Assembly (NCBI GenBank): GCA_025558095.1
Contig: JAIVFI010000006.1
Location: 682,001 to 746,000, forward strand
Source: Hyaloraphidium curvatum
Lineage: Eukaryota > Monoblepharomycota > Hyaloraphidiomycetes > Hyaloraphidiales > Hyaloraphidiaceae
DNA: 64,000 nucleotides
Direction of reading: 5' to 3'
This document shows positions 11,001-20,742 of the stretch, piece by piece. Position numbers and translations under genes: made by a program. Within the stretch, counting starts at the first letter, position 1; every line of letters starts with the position of its first letter. Below the pieces are notes generated by a model, which saw only the letters and a program-made list of their open reading frames with translations, did no database searches and was not told where the DNA came from.

Positions 11001-11303
11001 TATCATGGCTGACATCAGGAAGCTGGCCAAGGAGAACGAGGTGCGATCGTTCCCCCTGAACTATCGCTTGACTAACGAGACACCCTGAAGCTCCACTCGT
11101 TCGAGATTCCGAAGTCTCTCTACCTCGAGCCGAAGCCTTTTTCTATGGAGAACGACTTGCTGACGCCGACGTGGGTCTCCCTATCGCGTCACCGATGCTC
11201 CAGCTGACCTAGTTCGTTCAGCTTCAAGAACAAGCGTCCCCAGCTCAAGAAGTTTTACGGCGGCAAAATCAAGGCGCTGTACGCCATGCTCGACGGCAAG
11301 TAA
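8095..11303 (+). CDS. Long-chain acyl-CoA synthetase (Faa type), 18 exons
   Basis: Exons: 8095-8426, 8488-8646, 8707-8894, 8949-9250, 9307-9322, 9375-9472, 9525-9532, 9585-9632, 9688-9769, 9828-9917, 9970-10116, 10168-10411, 10462-10588, 10642-10669, 10728-10746, 10808-11040, 11091-11170, 11222-11303. Together they make exactly 761 codons (760 aa). The joined protein contains the AMP-binding signature TSGTTGMPKGAVISH, then SYLPMAHCFEK, GYAQTE and the adenylate motif DGWLHSGDVGEL. It would activate long-chain fatty acids with ATP and CoA for beta-oxidation and lipid synthesis. The N-terminal ~110 residues are Pro-rich and poorly conserved. Four exons are under 30 nt (16, 8, 28 and 19), and the 16-nt one encodes TSGTT of the catalytic loop. 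No PTS1 is seen (ends LDGK). Confidence 0.9.
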
Positions 11304-11416
11304 GAATTGAAACGGACTTTTTCCTTTCCATCTTGGACATCTTGTACGCAACGAGGTGAATCATGAAAAGAGAATTTCATTCACTCAATCTCGAGTCCAC
11401 TAAAGCAATGTCAAGA

Positions 11417-13246
11417 TCACACCACGCCGCCAAACAGCTCGGCTTCGGCCTTGGCCTCGTCCGCGACGAAATCGCCGCTGTTCCTCGCCGCCTCGACTTC
11501 ACGACGCTCCTTCTCCGCGTCCTCCTTGTCCAGGCCCCGGAACATGATGTACAGCAGCACTCCGACGATGCCAGCAACGATGGCCAGGGAGCCGTACATC
11601 CACGTGAGGTACGGGTCCTGAGAAACGGGCACGAGGGCGAAGCCGAGCGCCGAGCCGAATGCCGAGGTCAGCAGGAAGAGGGCCATGACAACCGACTTCA
11701 TGCTCGCCGGGGCGCGGGAATAGGCAAACTCGAGGCCGGTGATCGAGGCAAAGACCTCGCTGCACGCGATGAAAAAGTACGCCGGAATCTGCATCCAGAC
11801 CGACACCGAGTTGGGAGCTGCCGCGTCGTAGATGGTCTGCTGCACATAGGCGCTCCAGGCCATGGCAACGGCGGCAAAGAGGAAACCGAGCGAAATGCGT
11901 CCGACGGGGCGGAGAGCAATTCCGCAGCGGCGGAGGCCCGGGTAAACGACCTTGTCGAAGATCGGTATCGCGCAAATGACAAAGAGGGGATCGAGATTCA
12001 CAATGACGTCGTTGGGCACGCCACCAGTGTCCATGGTCGCGGCCTGGGAGACCAGGTTGTTCGTGATCTGGGAATAGACCACCCAATAGACGGGGAAGAA
12101 AACGAAGACCTTGCACGCGCTCAGGGCCCGGCCAACGTCGCGAACGAAAGTGGCGTTGATGTTGGTGCCCTCTGTGTGCAGCGCCGTCGCCTCGGCAGCT
12201 TCGCCAGTATGGCCTGCGGGCTTGCCAGCGGTCTTGGAGGCGACCGCCGCGGCACAGGCCTCAAAGTCCCCGCGGAACCGTCCGAACGACTCGCGGACCA
12301 CCCGCCAGGCATCGACGAGCACCGAAGAGCCGCGCTTTGGCTTGTCCGCCTTGATCGTGCCAGTGCGCCAGCCCGTAAAGAGCACGACGATCGTGACAAG
12401 GAACACCAAAGAGGGAATCAGGTACGCTAGCCAGAAGCCCACGTACTTCTCCGCGTAAGTCGCGGCGAAGATGCCGCAAAGCGAGCCGATGTTGATGGCG
12501 AGGTAAAAGTAGTTGTAGATCGATTGCGTGGTCATGGTCGGGTCGACAACCACATCGCCGCCGGCACGTTCCCGAACGAAAGGCACCTTGTGCGGATACT
12601 GGTCGGCGACGAATGGCGAGACGTTGCTCTTGATGGCGCCGGTTGCGAAGCCGACGACGATCATCGCGATGATGAGGCCGGCCAGGGCTCCTTGCGTCGA
12701 AGTGGCCAGGAGCGGAGGTACCGACGTGCCGACGAGGATCGCGAGGCCGGCCAGGTAGACGAAGCAAAAGTAGAAGATGGTCCGGAACTTGCCCAGCCCG
12801 ATTATGTCGGAAATGATGGCGCCGGCAATCGGACTGACATAGCACAGAAAAGTGAAGAAGAGGTTGAGCGCCGTGGCCGTCGACTGCCCGAGACCGAGAC
12901 CGCCGCGCTGGTCCGGGTTCGACGGGTCGGAAGGGTACGGAAACTCGCTGTAGTTTTGCAAAGGAGCGCTGATGCCATAAAAGGCGAATCTTTCGCTGAG
13001 TTCGGCGAGGACGACGAGCCAGGCAGAGAGGGGAAGCGAGTCGGCGACGTGCCGCAGGGTGGAGAGCTGTTCGTCCGTCGGCACCTTCCCGGGCAGCGGA
13101 GCAGCAAGGTCGGCAACGTCGGCAGAGAGCGAGGGCTCGACCGTCGCCCCGCGCTTGAGCGAAAGGGACATGCGCGTGCGCAGGGTGTCGGTTACGGTCT
13201 CCGGCGCCTCGGGCGCGTTCTTCGCGTTGGCGGTTGTTTCGGCCAT
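11417..13246 (-). CDS. POT/PTR2-family peptide transporter
   Basis: An intronless 609-residue proton-coupled oligopeptide transporter of the plasma membrane. The N-terminal ~90 residues are hydrophilic and Ala/Pro-rich. About 12 membrane segments follow. Family motifs are clear: ELSERFAFYGISAPLQNY in helix 1, GAIKSNVSPFVADQYP matching the PTR2 signature, and FYLAINIGSLCGI in helix 5. Start at 13246 (MAETTANAK) is preferred. The open frame extends 110 codons further, but through the tandem repeat and low-complexity DNA. Fungal relatives import di- and tripeptides and are normally induced by nitrogen supply. No regulatory site is called here. The convergent acyl-CoA synthetase ends 113 bp away. 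Confidence 0.9.
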   Translation of the reverse strand: MAETTANAKNAPEAPETVTDTLRTRMSLSLKRGATVEPSLSADVADLAAPLPGKVPTDEQLSTLRHVADSLPLSAWLVVLAELSERFAFYGISAPLQNYSEFPYPSDPSNPDQRGGLGLGQSTATALNLFFTFLCYVSPIAGAIISDIIGLGKFRTIFYFCFVYLAGLAILVGTSVPPLLATSTQGALAGLIIAMIVVGFATGAIKSNVSPFVADQYPHKVPFVRERAGGDVVVDPTMTTQSIYNYFYLAINIGSLCGIFAATYAEKYVGFWLAYLIPSLVFLVTIVVLFTGWRTGTIKADKPKRGSSVLVDAWRVVRESFGRFRGDFEACAAAVASKTAGKPAGHTGEAAEATALHTEGTNINATFVRDVGRALSACKVFVFFPVYWVVYSQITNNLVSQAATMDTGGVPNDVIVNLDPLFVICAIPIFDKVVYPGLRRCGIALRPVGRISLGFLFAAVAMAWSAYVQQTIYDAAAPNSVSVWMQIPAYFFIACSEVFASITGLEFAYSRAPASMKSVVMALFLLTSAFGSALGFALVPVSQDPYLTWMYGSLAIVAGIVGVLLYIMFRGLDKEDAEKERREVEAARNSGDFVADEAKAEAELFGGVV

Positions 13247-13332
13247 ACTTTCGTTCGAAGTTGGGAGTTCCAGGAGTGGAATGAGGTCGTCATTGCTCGC
13301 CACGGCTTTATAAGGGCCGCGTCGCGGGGATT

Positions 13333-13430
13333 CCAGAAGCTGGCCGTGCTCGGGGCGGAGTTTCTGGAAGCTGTACCTTCGTGGTGGCCAGAAGCTGGCC
13401 GTGCTCGGGGCGGAGTTTTCTGGAAGCTGT
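13333..13430. repeat. 55-bp tandem repeat upstream of the peptide transporter
   Basis: Two direct copies of CCAGAAGCTGGCCGTGCTCG followed by GGGCGGAGTTT(T)CTGGAAGCTGT, at 13333-13374 and 13388-13430. They differ by one T in the run and have a 55-bp period. They lie about 90-185 bp upstream of the transporter start codon, so they could be promoter elements or a simple recent duplication. Confidence 0.8.
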
Positions 13431-13730
13431 GCCGGCGTGGGTGGCGCAGCCAAATTGCAACACGCCCGCCTCATCCCCGAACGATCCCCAAGCAAATCCG
13501 AGGCTTCCTGCTGCAGCTTCGCGTGGCAACGATCGAAAGACGTTTGCTGAGCTACGAGGATGCGTGATGTTTCCATTGAAGTCGACGAAGAGCACCATCA
13601 GCATCGCCTCTGGACACAATTAATCGCCTCTGCGAAGTCTGACAATACAATCCAGTTCTATATCATCTCTGGCTCGGCCTACACGGTCTCACGAATCATT
13701 AGAAGGGCATCGTTCGCAATCCTGGCAGCG

Positions 13731-15468
13731 CTAATGGGCTGCCCGAACATTCCTTCCTCCCCGCCTTCGTTGACGGCCCCGATGCCCGTTGCCGGGCTCA
13801 CCGTCAGCATGTTCCGACTGCGGCCCAGCATTCGGCGTCGGAGCCTCGACGGCGGGGGCAGTGGTGAAGAAGGGATGCCGCAGCGCGGCCGCGGCTGAAA
13901 TCCGCTTCGAGGGATCGATTTCGAGCATGCTCTGGGAAAAAGAGGTGAAAAACGAGAACATGATCTCGCGGGAGCCCTACGCACCTCGAGCAAGTCGACG
14001 GAGATCATTTCCGCCCTGGTCCCCGAGGTAGCTTCGAAGACCGCGCGGCATGCCCTCCTTGATCGCAGAATCGTGGAACCCTGGGTTCGTCTCGTTTGCC
14101 CAATCGATGAATGCGGCGGACGGTGGGCCGCAGATGGCCATGATCATGCCGTAAATCTGGCGTACGGTGCCTAATGCGACGAAGCGAGTCACTTGCAGCC
14201 AGAAGTGCCGAATCGCTGCGACACGCACAATCGTTGATTGAAGGGGCGCCTAGAAGCGAGCGGGATCAAAAAGGGACACCAGATCACTCGAGAAAAGGTC
14301 GAAGACTGTAAGCCCAAATGTCCAGCTCGAATCCGTATTTCATCCAGCTGTCGATGGGAGCAACAAGTCCTTCAGGTCCGCGATACAAACAGCTGTGACG
14401 ACCTGGAAAGGCGCGTGATCAGCACCAAACCAAAGGTTTGGTGACGGCCAAGGCAGGCTTACATTCGCGGTCATGAAACCACCTTGCGCGCTCGAGATGG
14501 CTCTCGTGCAAGACCAAATCCGGTAATCGCCAGGCTCCCGTCGTCGTCTTCGAGCACGTTGCTGCGGAAAGAACGACGTCAGAACAGTGGCCACGATTTG
14601 CGTTCTCACAACCTCACTCGATCTTCAGATCCCTGTGCATGATCCCTTTCGCGTGCATCCGCGCAACGGCCTCCACGATCTGCCTTGCGTAATCCTGAAC
14701 GGTGAAGGCTGTCACTTGCGGGTAGCCCGTGCGGCGACAGAAAGCTCACCACCCGCTGCCGATACGAGGGGTTCTCGTTTCGAAGCTTCGTCCTCAGGTC
14801 GTGCACGTACTTCTTGAACAGCAAGACTACGTCGCGAGACTCGCTTGCAATGTAGTCGATCGAGGGGCAGGAAAAGATGGAGTAGATGTCGACCACCTCC
14901 CTCCACGAGAGCTCTGGAAAGCAGCAGAGATCCTCCTCTGCGAGCTCCGGAGGCAAGGTCCAATGCATCCCAACAGTCTTGCGGGGACAGACTATGAGTT
15001 GTGCAGTACGAGTACGAGCGACTAGCGACCTGCTGGATACATACCTTGACGCCCTTGAGCTTCATCAAGAGGAGACATTCGCGATAGACTCCAAGGTTGA
15101 AGAGCGAATCCGACTCCGCCGCAACGAACTTGGCGGCCAGCTGCCGCTCAGTCCAGAGGCAGAATGCTTCGTAAACCTCTGCGCCCACGTCCCAACTCGC
15201 GACCCTTCTTGAAGAGCAAATCAAAGACGTTCTTCGGGTGTATCTTGATGTGCGGTCCACGCCGGAACTCCGCGGGCAAGGCCGGTCGGCGGAGCGGAGA
15301 GCCAAACATCAAGAGCTCGAGGGCTCAGCCCTTATCTGACACTGCGAACGACCTTCCATCGGCTCCCGCCGCCGGCTATGATGCTGCAAATGAATCAGCC
15401 AGGCCGACCGCTGACTCGACGCTTCGGAAGCCTCTGATGTCCGTTGGGAACTGATCGCCCGAATCCAT
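13731..15468 (-). pseudogene. Decayed Ser/Thr protein kinase
   Basis: Kinase subdomains appear in order on the minus strand, but in different frames. They are a Gly-rich loop (RELGRG), LAAKFV, the catalytic loop [20 protein letters not shown], a DFG-like GFG, YRGPE (APE-like), YGFELDIWA, TVFDLF and finally LEIDPSKRISAAAALRHPFF. Two introns still look spliceable, one ending in HRDLKI-DNVLED. The N-terminal frame from 15468 has a TAG and a TGA in frame. I count at least four frameshifts: after RELGRG, before TGYPQV, after GFG and after DIWAY. The metal-binding Asp of DFG is Gly (codon GGA). This is a pseudogene. It is unlikely to give an active kinase in any reading. Confidence 0.75.
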
Positions 15469-16463
15469 CCAGCCCCCGGTGCGACGAATCGCAAAGACCC
15501 GGAACGAAAACTCAAGTGAATGAATGCCTGTACTTCAAGTCAAATGTTGACAACGATCCTGGTTGACTCGTCGCCGCCAGGTCCATTCCGCGAAGCCTGC
15601 ACGACGCATCCGCCGATGGCACGTTACACAGTCCTACCAAAGCCATGTTGTTTCCACGAGCAGTCCGAAAGAGGGCGCATAGTCCATCCGCGTTTGGCGC
15701 GAGTCCGCTCGAGTTCAGGCCCGTGCATTCTCCCCTCTGGGCGCCGTGGGACCAGTTCGGGGCCGGCCTCGCGAGCACAGATCAGAAAAGCACAGATTCG
15801 CTGCTCAATGCACACTGCCAAAGCGCAGGCTGCAAGATTTGAGAGTTGAGCTGGCCTGGGACGCCGCGGGAAGGGACTGCGATGCTGGCGTACAACCTCC
15901 GTCGCCCGGTGCCACGTCCGCTAAAGCTGCTATCGCTGGCGCTCGAGCTCACATTAGAGCAGCTTTGGTCTCCCTTTGACGGAAACAGGCGGATGATCCG
16001 GGGCCTTTGGCAGATTCGTCACAGTTCAGCACCGCGGCGCTGTTGCTCGTCACGGACGCTGCCTCCGACGTTCAGCGAACGCCTGGTCTTATTTCAGCAG
16101 GATGACGGCGCCGACAGCAACTATACCATTAGAATGTTGCGATCAGTGGACTGCGGGGCGGATTCGTTGCGTCGTGCTCCAAGGTTCGACCTGCAGGTCC
16201 AACCGCGACTCGGTTGGGAGCTGCTCAACAGGGAGAACCCAGGACTGTGATCGGATGGCGAATCTGGATCGAACGATAAGACAAAAAAATGAAATCGATT
16301 CCGAGGATAGCTCCGAAGAAGGAAGGCAAGGCTACGGGGCCTTGCGGAGGTCGACGACTGAGCCGCTGGCACTTTCTCGTAGCCACCTGGGACGGCAAGC
16401 GAGTGCTTTGGCAATCACGTTCACGAACCTTGTGCAGTTCATCTTCCGCCCGTAACACGCGGG
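15469..16463. other. No gene supported
   Basis: About 1 kb between the decayed kinase and the decayed F-box-like gene. It has open frames of 60-130 codons on both strands, but none shows a recognisable motif, consistent composition or splice-linked continuation. It may hold further relics. Confidence 0.4.
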
Positions 16464-18432
16464 ATGGCGGGATGTGGCGGGAACAGCAAACCGATCAGGG
16501 AAGCGACCCGAGGCGCTGAGCTGGCACATGGCTGGAGCCGGATGATCGTCCCACCGGCGGCGACACCGACGGCCAAAGCAGAATCGGATTCCGATGCTGC
16601 TACTCATGGTCTTTTGCGAGCGTGGCGGGAGATTGGAGATGGTGCTCGGGCAGAGGCGGCCGGGCGGGATTCGCCATCGTGCGCTCGCCACCCCAAACAC
16701 AAGTTCTCCGAAGCCGACAAACACTGCACCGCGACCGCCTCTCGCGCGGACGGCGTCATTTTTGCCGGCACGGACGGAGCCGTCGGAGCGCCGCCTGCGG
16801 CTGCGCGGGCCGCGGACAAGCCCGCCCACGGTGCGCGGCCGGCCAAAAGGACCCGCACGGACCCGAACGAGCGGGCCGACACGACCACGACGCTCATCAG
16901 CGAACTGAAACGCAGCATGCTCAGCACTCAGAAGCACCCGTAGAAGCCCAAGCGGTCGCGGAAGGTCCTAGGGAGGAACCTGCCTCCGCGGTCCCCTCCT
17001 TCGCTCCACCCGGTTTCCAGTTCGCCCCGTCACTGCCCGAGGGAATGCCCCAGTGGCCTGAACAAAGCAAAAGGGACATCATTCGGGTGCTACCAAGGCC
17101 CACCATTACTCTCCCGGACCAGCAGATGACGAGGAGCATCGGAACGACTCGACGTGCGAGAATCCCGTCCAGCTTGGCTCCGCCTTCTTCACTGTCGGCT
17201 CGTTGCTCCCTACGACTCGCTTTACCCGTTCAGTCAGCTACCGAAGTGGCAATCGCGGCACCTCAAACCGAGCCAGCCTCACCGTCGAAGTGGAGAGCAT
17301 TTGTCGGATTGGTGAAGAGAGCCCTTCGCTTCTCCAACAAAACAGCTCCGCGTTCTCTCCCTGAGCTACCAAGGGACGTGCTTCTCATCATCATGGACGT
17401 CCTTGGAGCCCGCGGGTACCAGCGCACGCTGCTGAACCTGCTGTGCGCGCGTCGTGACCTTCGCGATCACGGGCTCAAGGCGCTCATACGCAACCTGGTG
17501 GTGCGGGACAAGATCGTGGACGCGCAGTCGGAAGTCTCGCTGGCATCGATGGTGCACGAGAGCTAGTTCCGAAGTCTCCTGCTTGGCGGAAAGCTACAGC
17601 TTGTGCAAAAGCTCGAGATCGAGATCCGGGACGGAAGCCAGGTGCTTTTGGGCATCTTGAGAGGCGCCGGACCTTCCCTGAAGGAGCTTGTCCTCCAATT
17701 CTGTGTCGATCCGTGTACACCTTTCGTCGTCGACGCAATTCGGGCTGCTACAGCGCTTCGGCGCGTATGCCTCAAGGTCGAGCATCATTCTACCGGCGTC
17801 GACGAGGTAGATTTCGGTTTCGGATGCTTCGACCACGACCTGCAAGCTCTTCTACCGCTCTTGCGCCATCTGGACGCCCTCGAAACTCTACAAGAGCTTG
17901 CGATCGACGAAACGTTGCTGGATTCGGCGTTCTTGCCGGCAGCGATCAGCGACCTTCCACGCGCTGCCTCTCTCTTGTACGAGCCATTACGGCACGCACT
18001 GTTTCGAGCGAATGGTACACCGGTGGCTTTCTCTCCGGAACTCCGCGCTTCCCGAATCTCGAGGACGTCCATCTCACGGAAGGAGATGTCGGTGGACTGC
18101 AGACCCTTTTGAGCAAACATGACCTTTTGCGCAACCTCTACCTCGACCATTTCAGCACGGGCTCGCTTGCGCTGTGCGAGTTCGAACGCCTCGAGAACGT
18201 GGTGCTGAGGCAGTGCTCGCTCAGCATCATCGACCATTCCATCGAGAATACGAGAAAGAAAATGGAGCAAAGCAGCGTCCGAGCTTAGATTTCGCCCGAT
18301 TGGACAGATTGGGATAACAAGAGGGCGCATTTGCCCGAAGAGGTGAAGATGTGGCACGATTTCGGCGTTCTCGACCTTGAGGCCATGCCTGATCGCCTGC
18401 GCGAATGGCTGGACGAAGGCGCGCAATTCTGA
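16464..18432 (+). pseudogene. F-box/LRR-like protein with in-frame stops
   Basis: Starts in frame 3 (MAGCGGNSK) with a Pro/Ala-rich head. The main body continues in frame 2 from about 16930, and the last part is in frame 1. An F-box-like segment, LPELPRDVLLIIMDVLG, precedes leucine-rich sequence (LLRHLDALETLQELAID, FPNLEDVHLTEGD, NLYLDHFSTG). Frame 2 is interrupted by TAG at 17564-17566, yet continues coherently on both sides (SLASMVHES then FRSLLLGGKL). Frame 1 has a second in-frame TAG at 18286-18288, followed by coherent coding sequence to a TGA at 18430 (REWLDEGAQF). Two nonsense codons plus two frame changes indicate a pseudogene of the same family as 1815-2980 and 52346-54494. Confidence 0.65.
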
Positions 18433-18602
18433 AGACTTTGCAAGGTTCGACAAGCAGCGGTCTGAAGAGACTCGGAGATTTGGACAGAGCTTGGACTGGA
18501 CTAGCTCGAGCAGCTAGGCGGGGCTGGATACAATTTGCTTTCGTGTATAATAACTAATCGATCATCATTTGTTCTCGTTTGTCTCCACAATCTTGAGCCG
18601 AA

Positions 18603-19722
18603 TCACAACCCCTTGTTGTAAAAGACGCTCTTGAGCCCCCGCGCCTCGGCCTCCAGCTTTATCGGCCCGTCCTCCAGCTCCTTGACGGCCAGTTCTCCGG
18701 TCTGCGGGAAAACGGCGACGGCAGCAGGCAGCCCCAGCCCGAAGCCGACCAGGGTGACGAAGGTGTTGGCGGTGATTGCGACTGCAGGAGACGCGGCCGC
18801 GGCGGCGGCAACGGGCGGCGCCATCATGAACACGGGGGGAACAAAGAACACGGGCAACTGGAGAAGAATCCGAGAGTAGACGGTCTCCATGACGGCCTTG
18901 CGCGCGGCCACGGACGAGCGGTGGCCGGCCGCAACGGGCTTTCCGTCGCCGTCAACAACCGCGATGCCGCTGCTGATTTCCGGCGACCGCATGATGTAGG
19001 CGTTTGCGGAGGAGGCGACCATCGACGAGGGCAGCGCGACAAAGGTGAGCATCCTCTTTGCCGTCGCCGGATCAAAGGATCGCTTGATCGCCGTCGAGAC
19101 GCTGAAGGCAACGAGCAGCGCACACGAGACGGCCGTGGCGTAGGACTGGGCGAGGACGCCATTGGATGTCTGCAGACAGCACTTTAGAAAGATTTAGTGA
19201 AGTGGCAAGGATGGAGCCCACCGGAGAGCTGGCGTTCCGATTGAAGTAGTTGACCAAGGCGTTCTGCGACTGATTCACCCAGTTCCAGAACAGCAACGCG
19301 GGTGTCGAGCTCGAAATCATCATGGCTACACAGACGGGGCCATTGTACGGAACATAGCCGGCCATGCGGAACGGCCGGGGAACAATCTCCCCAGTGTCGG
19401 GGTGCACCGCCGAATCGCGCAGCTTGCGCGCAGCCCACAGTTCCGAAACGGACGCTTTGGGTGCTGCACCGGCGTCAAAGTCCTTGAGCAGCTTCTGTGC
19501 GCCCCGCACCGCGTCGTTCGATGCCAGGAGCGTCGAAGGGTCCATCGTGGTGAGCATCGAGCCGAGCCTCCCGGCAAAGGTCCGCTGATCATAGCGCGAG
19601 GCCCGCGCAGAGTATTCCGAAGGCGGCGGCACGCGTGTTTCGGCGACGACGGCGGCACCGCTCACAACGGAGAGTCCGGCGACGAGGCCGAACGTGGCCC
19701 CGAGAAGAACGCGTGTACTCAT
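18603..19722 (-). CDS. Sideroflexin (mitochondrial amino-acid carrier)
   Basis: Exons 19222-19722 and 18603-19169 with one 52-bp intron give 355 residues. Sideroflexins are inner-mitochondrial-membrane carriers. The human SFXN1 moves serine for one-carbon metabolism. Family marks are seen: MDPSTLLASNDAV, AVHPDTGEIVPRPFRMAGYVP, then WNWVNQSQNALVNYFNRNAS across the splice to TSNGVLAQSYATAVSC. Hydrophobic helices follow, and NTFVTLVGFGLGLPAAVAVF leads into the conserved acidic tail. Start at 19722 (MSTRVLL) is preferred to one 20 codons upstream. The N-terminus has a hydrophobic stretch longer than usual, so the family-typical start could lie inside it. Confidence 0.87.
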
Positions 19723-20186
19723 GTTTGACTTCGACAATATCTCGGCCGAATGGACGAAAGGATATAGTAGAGCAAGCTCCACGCGTTTCTACCGCGTCAA
19801 GGCTCTGAAGCGACCGTCCAGCCGGGGGATGGTGAGCGTCAGCGCTCAAGCCAACGACGATGAACAGAACGACGATGCATCAGATCTCTATCACAGGATG
19901 CATCACGCCCCACCGCGCGGCGCCTCCGGTCGTCACTCGAATGCTATCAGATCGCAAGAAGAGACGAAAAGAATCCGAGCAAAAATGTGCCTTTCATGCC
20001 GTGTGCAAATGCATTACAGGACGGACGAAGCTGCAAGCCCCGGCCGACCCGATCGACAAGAAGCCACCGTCAAAGAATCGTCACTCCTTCCATCCAGCTT
20101 TCAAAATGCGCCTCCCGTCTTCTCCAATAAGCATCCAAACGTACTCGGAGGGCAAGCTCTCCCCGAGCTTTGAGGCGTAGATCAAG
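19723..20186. other. Upstream region of sideroflexin
   Basis: About 460 bp upstream of the sideroflexin start and downstream of the next minus-strand gene. No coding signature, RNA gene or repeat recognised. Confidence 0.4.
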
Positions 20187-20600
20187 TCAGTGCTCGTGCT
20201 TCTCCCCAGTCTCGCGTTCACCGATAACGGCTGCTTCGGAGACAATCATCGAGGTGCTTCGGAGGTCCTCCGGCCCCCAATGGGCATGAATCCAGTCCAC
20301 ATCGACGACGTTTTTGCCCGCGTTGCGCCCGACGATCCTTGCAGTGGTTTCCGCAAGCAGAGCGTTCATCGCGCTGCGGAGGCCGTTGTCGAGAGACGAG
20401 GGAAGCGAAGAAGCCCCAATTGCACTACCTAATCCATCAGAAACGAGGTTGGATTGGGATCGAGCGAGACGAAAGCCTGAAGCGGCTTCAGCGAGCGAGG
20501 CCGCCGTCGGCTCGGGCTGAGCGGGAGCGTGCTCGAAAGTGGATTTTTGCTCGGCGGAACGCCAAGGAGCGTCAGGATACGACGCTAACTGGGCCATCAT
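20187..20600 (-). CDS. Small hypothetical protein
   Basis: A 137-residue frame starting MMAQLASYPDAP. The second half is the more protein-like part, with a helix-prone stretch DNGLRSAMNALLAETTARIVG followed by DVDWIHAHWGPEDLRST and an acidic/His tail. No family is recognised. The open frame runs 46 codons further upstream, but that part has poor composition. It lies tail to head with the chromodomain gene 140 bp away, on the same strand. It could also be the last exon of something larger. Confidence 0.4.
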   Translation of the reverse strand: MMAQLASYPDAPWRSAEQKSTFEHAPAQPEPTAASLAEAASGFRLARSQSNLVSDGLGSAIGASSLPSSLDNGLRSAMNALLAETTARIVGRNAGKNVVDVDWIHAHWGPEDLRSTSMIVSEAAVIGERETGEKHEH

Positions 20601-20742
20601 ATCGAGGATGCGAGACAGAAGTGACAAAGGTGGTCGAAGGGGTGATGACGTGGCGACCCAAAGACAAATGATCAACTGTGACATATCAGATCGATGTGGA
20701 GATCTCATTACATTTTGCGCTGGGCATCCTCGTCCCATCCGC

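Noticed and set aside
13247-13576. A 110-codon N-terminal extension of the peptide transporter
   Set aside because: It reads through the tandem repeat and low-complexity sequence. The ATG at 13246 gives a normal POT start.
15512-16458. Several 70-130 codon open frames between the two pseudogenes
   Set aside because: No motif, no splice partner and no similarity to the neighbours that I can see. They were left as unannotated.
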